9,042 nucleotides of DNA, from the NCBI GenBank assembly GCA_034429275.1, contig DAOUFU010000273.1, forward strand, positions 1 through 9,042, written 5' to 3'. Position numbers and translations under genes: made by a program. Positions within the stretch are counted from its first letter, which is position 1, and each line of letters opens with the position of its first letter. Positions 6,501-9,042 of this stretch are shown here, in pieces. Below the pieces are notes generated by a model that was not told the origin of the DNA, ran no database searches, and was given only the letters and a program-made list of their open reading frames with translations. This stretch comes from DAOUFU01 sp034429275. GTDB lineage: Bacteria; Chloroflexota; Anaerolineae; Aggregatilineales; Aggregatilineaceae.

Positions 6501-7754
6501 CGTTTCGCGCGTGCTGCGCGCGATCACCGCCGCGATGCCGGTCACCAGCAGCCAGTAGCTGACCACCATCAGCCCGGTCAGCAGCCCATAGAGGATGGCA
6601 TTGGTGATCACGCGGTCGGTATCGACCAGCCGCACCTGCAAAATGGCGTAGATCGCGCTCAGCGGGAAGACCACCGGCAGCACCAGCACAAACACCAGCA
6701 GGTTGCTCAACGACTGGTTGTCTACCACGCGCATCACAAACCACAGCACGCCGGGCACCAGCGATGGAATCAGGCCCATGATCACCAGGGTGGACTGGTT
6801 GCGCACCACCGGCGAGGCCGACCGCGCGCGCCGCCACAGCATCGCGCCCAAGAGCAGCAGCACGCCCAGCATCACCAGCCCCGAAGCGACCGAGTACGAC
6901 GCCTGGCTGAGCGACGTATCGCTCGACCAATACAGCGCGGTCGCCGCACCCCCCATGCCCAGCGCCACGATCATCGGGGCCAGCAGCAGCGGCGGCATCA
7001 GTTGAATCGCCGTGAAGCGGTAGGGAAATTCCAGCGCGAACACCACCAGCAGCCCACCCACCAGGCAGGTCGCCACCAGCCAGATGGGCACAAAGCGGTG
7101 CGTGCTGATGGTATCGAACCGCCCGGCCAGGAAGATCACCAGCAGGTAGGCGCTCAGCGCCGCGTAGCGGAACTGCACATTGCGCACGCTGCGCACCATC
7201 AGCACCGTCATCACCAGCCACAGCGCCGCCGCCGCGATCCAGCCCAGGCCCAGATAGCCGAACAGGTCGCTGAGCGGCATCTCACCCAGTTCAACCGACA
7301 TCTCGCAGCGCTGCATATTGACCGCACCGATCACCGGCTGGCAAACGGCATAGCGCGGCGTATCGGTCCCTTCGCGCAGGAAGGCGACGCGCACCAGGTC
7401 GCCCGGCTCCATCTCGCGGGTGAACCGCCAGAACGCATCGATGCGGTCGCCGGGGTTCAGCGCGGCCAGGTCCACCGTGCCTCGCCGCGAGAACGTGCCG
7501 ATCGACACCAGTTGATCGCCGGGGCGAAGATCGGCTTGCAGGGCGGGCCAGTCTTCACCGGTCAACGAGAGATTGGGGCTGATCTCCAGCGTGCGCGTGG
7601 GCAGCACGCCCAGGAATCCCTGGCGGTGCCACGAGAGGCCTGCCTCGGCATACAGTCCCAGCATGATCAGCGCGGCAACCATCGCCGCGACAGTCAGCGC
7701 CACGCCGATCCATTCGCTTTGTTTGAAGGAAAACCGTGTCGTGGATGGTTCCAT
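3531..7754 (-). CDS. membrane sensor histidine kinase with PDZ-like domain, 10 TM and four GAF domains
   Basis: This is a 1407-residue two-component sensor. One membrane helix (about 17-36) is followed by an extracytoplasmic region (about 40-165) with PDZ-like LRPGDQLVSIG and ALNPGDRI segments. About nine further helices (about 171-440) end in the signature RLVDTDRVITNAILYGLLTG (375-394) and FYPLRSALQRMIDSIYFRTR (436-455), typical of ComP-like membrane kinases. Four GAF domains follow (about 465-610, 626-786, 800-980, 995-1150), the last three each led by a short amphipathic linker helix. The kinase core is HisKA with phospho-acceptor H1175 in VAHELRNP, N-box N1294 in NFVSNAYKY, G1 DTGIGM from D1331, F-box LFTPYF and G2 GTGLGLSI. 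All catalytic motifs are intact, so it should autophosphorylate and pass phosphate to a response regulator, none of which is encoded nearby. The ligand is unknown. Start 7754 follows GGTGGAG by eight bases; GTG at 7757 is an equally placed alternative. Confidence 0.93.
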   Translation of the reverse strand: MEPSTTRFSFKQSEWIGVALTVAAMVAALIMLGLYAEAGLSWHRQGFLGVLPTRTLEISPNLSLTGEDWPALQADLRPGDQLVSIGTFSRRGTVDLAALNPGDRIDAFWRFTREMEPGDLVRVAFLREGTDTPRYAVCQPVIGAVNMQRCEMSVELGEMPLSDLFGYLGLGWIAAAALWLVMTVLMVRSVRNVQFRYAALSAYLLVIFLAGRFDTISTHRFVPIWLVATCLVGGLLVVFALEFPYRFTAIQLMPPLLLAPMIVALGMGGAATALYWSSDTSLSQASYSVASGLVMLGVLLLLGAMLWRRARSASPVVRNQSTLVIMGLIPSLVPGVLWFVMRVVDNQSLSNLLVFVLVLPVVFPLSAIYAILQVRLVDTDRVITNAILYGLLTGLMVVSYWLLVTGIAAVIARSTRETALSPVMVSLMVLAVALLFYPLRSALQRMIDSIYFRTRRAYRDVVEAFSREMMNAVSLDDVLERVQARLNSTLEPTHVILFVRNLVTYDYEALPDPKTRQRPTDIVFRPDSGLVRYLQERASLLHLEEGHTPPHEVITSRAQLAVLGAPVLVGLRGQRVLNGFLAVGPRLGGAPYLHEDLRFIGALGDQMALAVERAQAVGDLERRVQVQDVLSQVSRALNFAIDFDTLLELIYAQTTRVIDAPCFIIALRDPNLDELEYVFYNVGDERRSDIEGRRWRIGHDLMSQIVRTQQTLRTDDYVRETLARDPRLEVDNPNLKAWMGVPLIADTGGGVMGVMVAATTEPGVTFNDEQLDLFWDIANLASSAIDKIKLFDKTQQRARQLSAINEISNQLSAEMGNVDRLLRMITESAVEILGAEAGSLLLVDEDTGDLEFHVVIGGNEDLVGTRLPAGSGLAGTTVQRGVPIIVNDPSRDARWYGDLTRPADAAPGEPVIVEGTRSSEGLPGRFQSSAILSVPLLVGGRAIGVLQTLNKRDRSIFVQEDADILETFAGQAAIAIENARLFDMTDQQLALRVQELDTMQRIDQELNRTLNLNNVVDITMDWAMRKSGASAGALCILDRTAGDLYVVASYGYEPGSDLAVREGESRTVPYERGVIGRVIRSAQPSLITDVTIDPDYQETLPGCKAQLIVPLFSANQVIGVIILESDQENELDLLDLDFVARLAEHASPAIVNSQLFQEIQRANEAKSEFVSFVAHELRNPMTSMKGYTDLLLKGVVGPVNEQQADFLTTIFNNVNRMENLVSDLNDLTKQQTGNMRLDIAPISFRNVITETLRSQQRQIEDKEQELDIRIAEDLPLVLGDQNRLIQIMTNFVSNAYKYTPPGGTITIFAEQARNTWDPQGPPQVVHCYVKDTGIGMDEEDLRKLFTPYFRSENPKTREQPGTGLGLSITKGLIEQHGGTIWVESTPDVGTTFHFTIPVATNVQAERA

Positions 7755-7762
7755 CACGCCTG

Positions 7763-7769
7763 CTCCACC
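7763..7769 (-). promoter_or_regulatory. ribosome binding site deciding the kinase start
   Basis: GGTGGAG on the minus strand is eight bases before ATG 7754 and five before the adjacent GTG 7757. It argues against the upstream in-frame ATG at 7781, which would place this site inside the coding region. Confidence 0.65.
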
Positions 7770-7827
7770 AACCCTGCACACCCTGCGGTATCGGTGACGG
7801 TCAAAACGCTAACTTAATTTGCCCTGC

Positions 7828-7836
7828 ATTGTAGCA
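7828..7836 (-). promoter_or_regulatory. extended -10 promoter of the histidine kinase
   Basis: The minus strand reads TGC TACAAT, an extended -10 (TGn) with a five-of-six -10 hexamer (7833-7828). No good -35 is seen 16-18 bases upstream, which is tolerated by extended -10 promoters. Transcription would start near 7821, giving a leader of about 67 bases. A direct repeat GGCGGT at 7846-7841 and 7862-7857 (minus strand) flanks the expected -35 region. The leader also carries three ACCG tetramers at a six-base period. Confidence 0.5.
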
Positions 7837-7883
7837 CACAACCGCCGTTTGGGACTACCGCCCTGTGAGCAAGCGCCAAAGCC

Positions 7884-7892
7884 TGCTATGAT
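7884..7892 (+). promoter_or_regulatory. extended -10 promoter of the DUF89 gene
   Basis: The plus strand reads TGC TATGAT, an extended -10 with a five-of-six hexamer at 7887-7892. Transcription would begin near 7899, leaving about 34 bases before ATG 7933. It lies 51 bases from the kinase's divergent -10, so the two genes share a compact divergent control region. The in-frame ATG at 7888 falls inside this -10 element, which argues against that earlier start. Confidence 0.5.
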
Positions 7893-7932
7893 CGGGGACG
7901 ACTTTGGTCCTGCGCCACCTGTGAGATCGCCC

Positions 7933-9042
7933 ATGCCTATCCACCCGGCCCAGCGCCCGGCTCCCATCCGCACCGACGAAAACGCCTTCGCCTTTGCCAC
8001 CATGACTCAGCGCGTGCCCGGCATTCTGCGCGACGTGCTCGATGATCCCGATCTCTCGGCGGCCAGCCAACGCGCCCTTGATGATCTGCATGCCGCGCTG
8101 ACCGGCGACGCCCTGATCCCCATGCTGGCGGCGGACCCCGCGCCCGCGCCCGATTATGACGACTGGGCCGCCGCCTATGCCGATCAGCGGGCGCGCCAGG
8201 GCGAACTGCACTGGCTGCGCGGCGAGTGGTTCTTCGCCGAGACGTTCATCTACCGCCACCTGCTCCAGGCTGTGCGCTGGCACGAGACGGGCCGCGATCC
8301 CTTCCGCCGCCACAAAGAGTCCGAGCTGGCTCAGCCGCGCTTCCGCGATCTGCTGGCGGCGGCGTTGGAGCGCCCCGCAACTGCACAAACCTTCGCCGAT
8401 CAACTGCCCGACCTGCTGGCGCTCGCGCTGTGGGGCAACCGCGTGGACTTGAGTCACCCGGCGGGCACGCTGGCTGCCGGGGCTGTCACGCCCGACGACC
8501 TGCTGATCGATGACCGCGCCCGCGTCCTGCCAGTCCTGGAATCTGGCGGCGGGACCGTTCACCTGATCGCCGACAATGCCGGGACCGAGCTGGCGATGGA
8601 CCTGGTATTGATCGACGCGCTGCTCGCTGTCGGCTGCGCGGTGACGCTGCACGTCAAAGCGCACCCGATCTTCGTCAGCGATACGACCCTGCCCGATGTC
8701 TGGCATGTGCTGGAGGCGATGCAGCGGCTGGGCAGCGCGCCTGCTGCGCTCGCGGATCGCTTGCGCGCGGCGTGGGATTCCGGGCGCTGGCGGCTGGCCG
8801 CGCACCCTTTCTGGACCGGCAGCCGCTTCTGGCCTCAGATGCCCGGCGCGCTGCGGAGCGCGCTCGGCAGCGCGCGGCTGGTGATCGGCAAGGGCGACGC
8901 CACCTACCGCCGCCTCATCGACGATGCCGGCTGGCCGCCCGGCGCCCCCCTGGCCGCCGCGCTGGACGGCTTCCCCGCGCCGGTGCTGGCGCTGCGCCCG
9001 CTCAAAAGTGACGCCCTGGTGGGGGTCGATCCGGCCCGGCTG
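7933..9042 (+). CDS. DUF89/ARMT1-like metal-dependent phosphatase, 3' end cut by window
   Basis: The first 370 codons are open to the window edge. Family members are metal-dependent damage-control phosphatases acting on sugar phosphates and related metabolites; the human member ARMT1 was also reported as a carboxyl methyltransferase. Diagnostic segments in order: WLRGEWFFAETFIYRHLLQA (94-113), DPFRRHKESEL with K128, the metal-binding DN at D214-N215 in IADNAGTELAMDL, KAHPIFVSDTT ending with D250 (242-252), and VIGKGDATYRRL with D322 (317-328). All are in the order expected for the ARMT1-like group, so the catalytic site looks complete. The last motif normally reads KGDxNYRxL; here the Asn is T324. 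Perhaps 30-60 residues are missing at the C-terminus, judged from family length. No strong Shine-Dalgarno site precedes ATG 7933; GTG 7921 in frame is an alternative. It is divergent from the kinase. Fold is confident, substrate unknown. Confidence 0.87.
   Translation, partial: MPIHPAQRPAPIRTDENAFAFATMTQRVPGILRDVLDDPDLSAASQRALDDLHAALTGDALIPMLAADPAPAPDYDDWAAAYADQRARQGELHWLRGEWFFAETFIYRHLLQAVRWHETGRDPFRRHKESELAQPRFRDLLAAALERPATAQTFADQLPDLLALALWGNRVDLSHPAGTLAAGAVTPDDLLIDDRARVLPVLESGGGTVHLIADNAGTELAMDLVLIDALLAVGCAVTLHVKAHPIFVSDTTLPDVWHVLEAMQRLGSAPAALADRLRAAWDSGRWRLAAHPFWTGSRFWPQMPGALRSALGSARLVIGKGDATYRRLIDDAGWPPGAPLAAALDGFPAPVLALRPLKSDALVGVDPARL

Noticed and set aside
7786..7801. CGGT repeated three times at six-base spacing in the kinase leader.
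   Set aside because: Too short and GC-biased to separate from chance; no match to a known operator or CRISPR-like array.
5973..7817. Plus-strand open frame of 614 residues opposite the kinase membrane region.
   Set aside because: Its extreme His, Gln and Arg content is what antisense reading of hydrophobic membrane-helix codons produces; no domain is visible.
7855..8805. Minus-strand open frame of 316 residues opposite the DUF89 gene.
   Set aside because: The plus strand carries ordered DUF89 motifs in one frame; the antisense frame is low-complexity and motif-free.

Overview
The window is a GC-rich bacterial chromosomal segment. It most resembles Chloroflexota, perhaps an Anaerolineae-type lineage. 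That placement is an inference from gene content: a giant multi-GAF membrane histidine kinase, a 4-fold beta-flower miniprotein, a DUF89/ARMT1-type protein, strong Shine-Dalgarno sites and extended -10 promoters. No rRNA, tRNA, transposase, integrase, CRISPR array or phage gene is visible.

Layout. A plus-strand aldo/keto reductase (141-1178) has a good ribosome site and ends in a textbook intrinsic terminator (1221-1247). A 351-base stretch without a confident gene follows (1179-1529), holding the terminator, a -10-like element with a doubtful small ORF, and two hairpins. Five minus-strand genes then run head to tail, read from right to left: a 1407-residue sensor histidine kinase (7754-3531), a 76-residue beta-flower protein (3365-3135), a YbaK-type tRNA deacylase (3053-2532), a zinc-ribbon protein (2451-1993) and an acidic conserved hypothetical (1880-1530). 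At the right edge a plus-strand DUF89/ARMT1-like gene starts at 7933, divergent from the kinase, and runs off the window.

How the genes relate. The kinase has a PDZ-like, roughly 10-helix membrane module of the kind known from ComP-like kinases, then four GAF domains and a HisKA/HATPase core. No response regulator lies beside it, so its partner is elsewhere. The four small minus-strand genes have gaps of 81-165 bases. Three of their stop codons are followed within 8-20 bases by a GC-rich hairpin without a U-tract, so whether they form one transcript is open. The aldo/keto reductase, YbaK and DUF89 proteins all fit a loose metabolite or aminoacyl-tRNA repair theme, but nothing in the sequence ties them into one pathway.

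I found no clear evidence of a new defence or mobile system. The items most worth a second look are the kinase's hybrid architecture, a perfect 11-bp tandem repeat upstream of the beta-flower gene, the loss of the GXXXP proline in the YbaK protein, the exact 16-residue periodicity of the beta-flower protein, and the recurrent U-less hairpins after stop codons.
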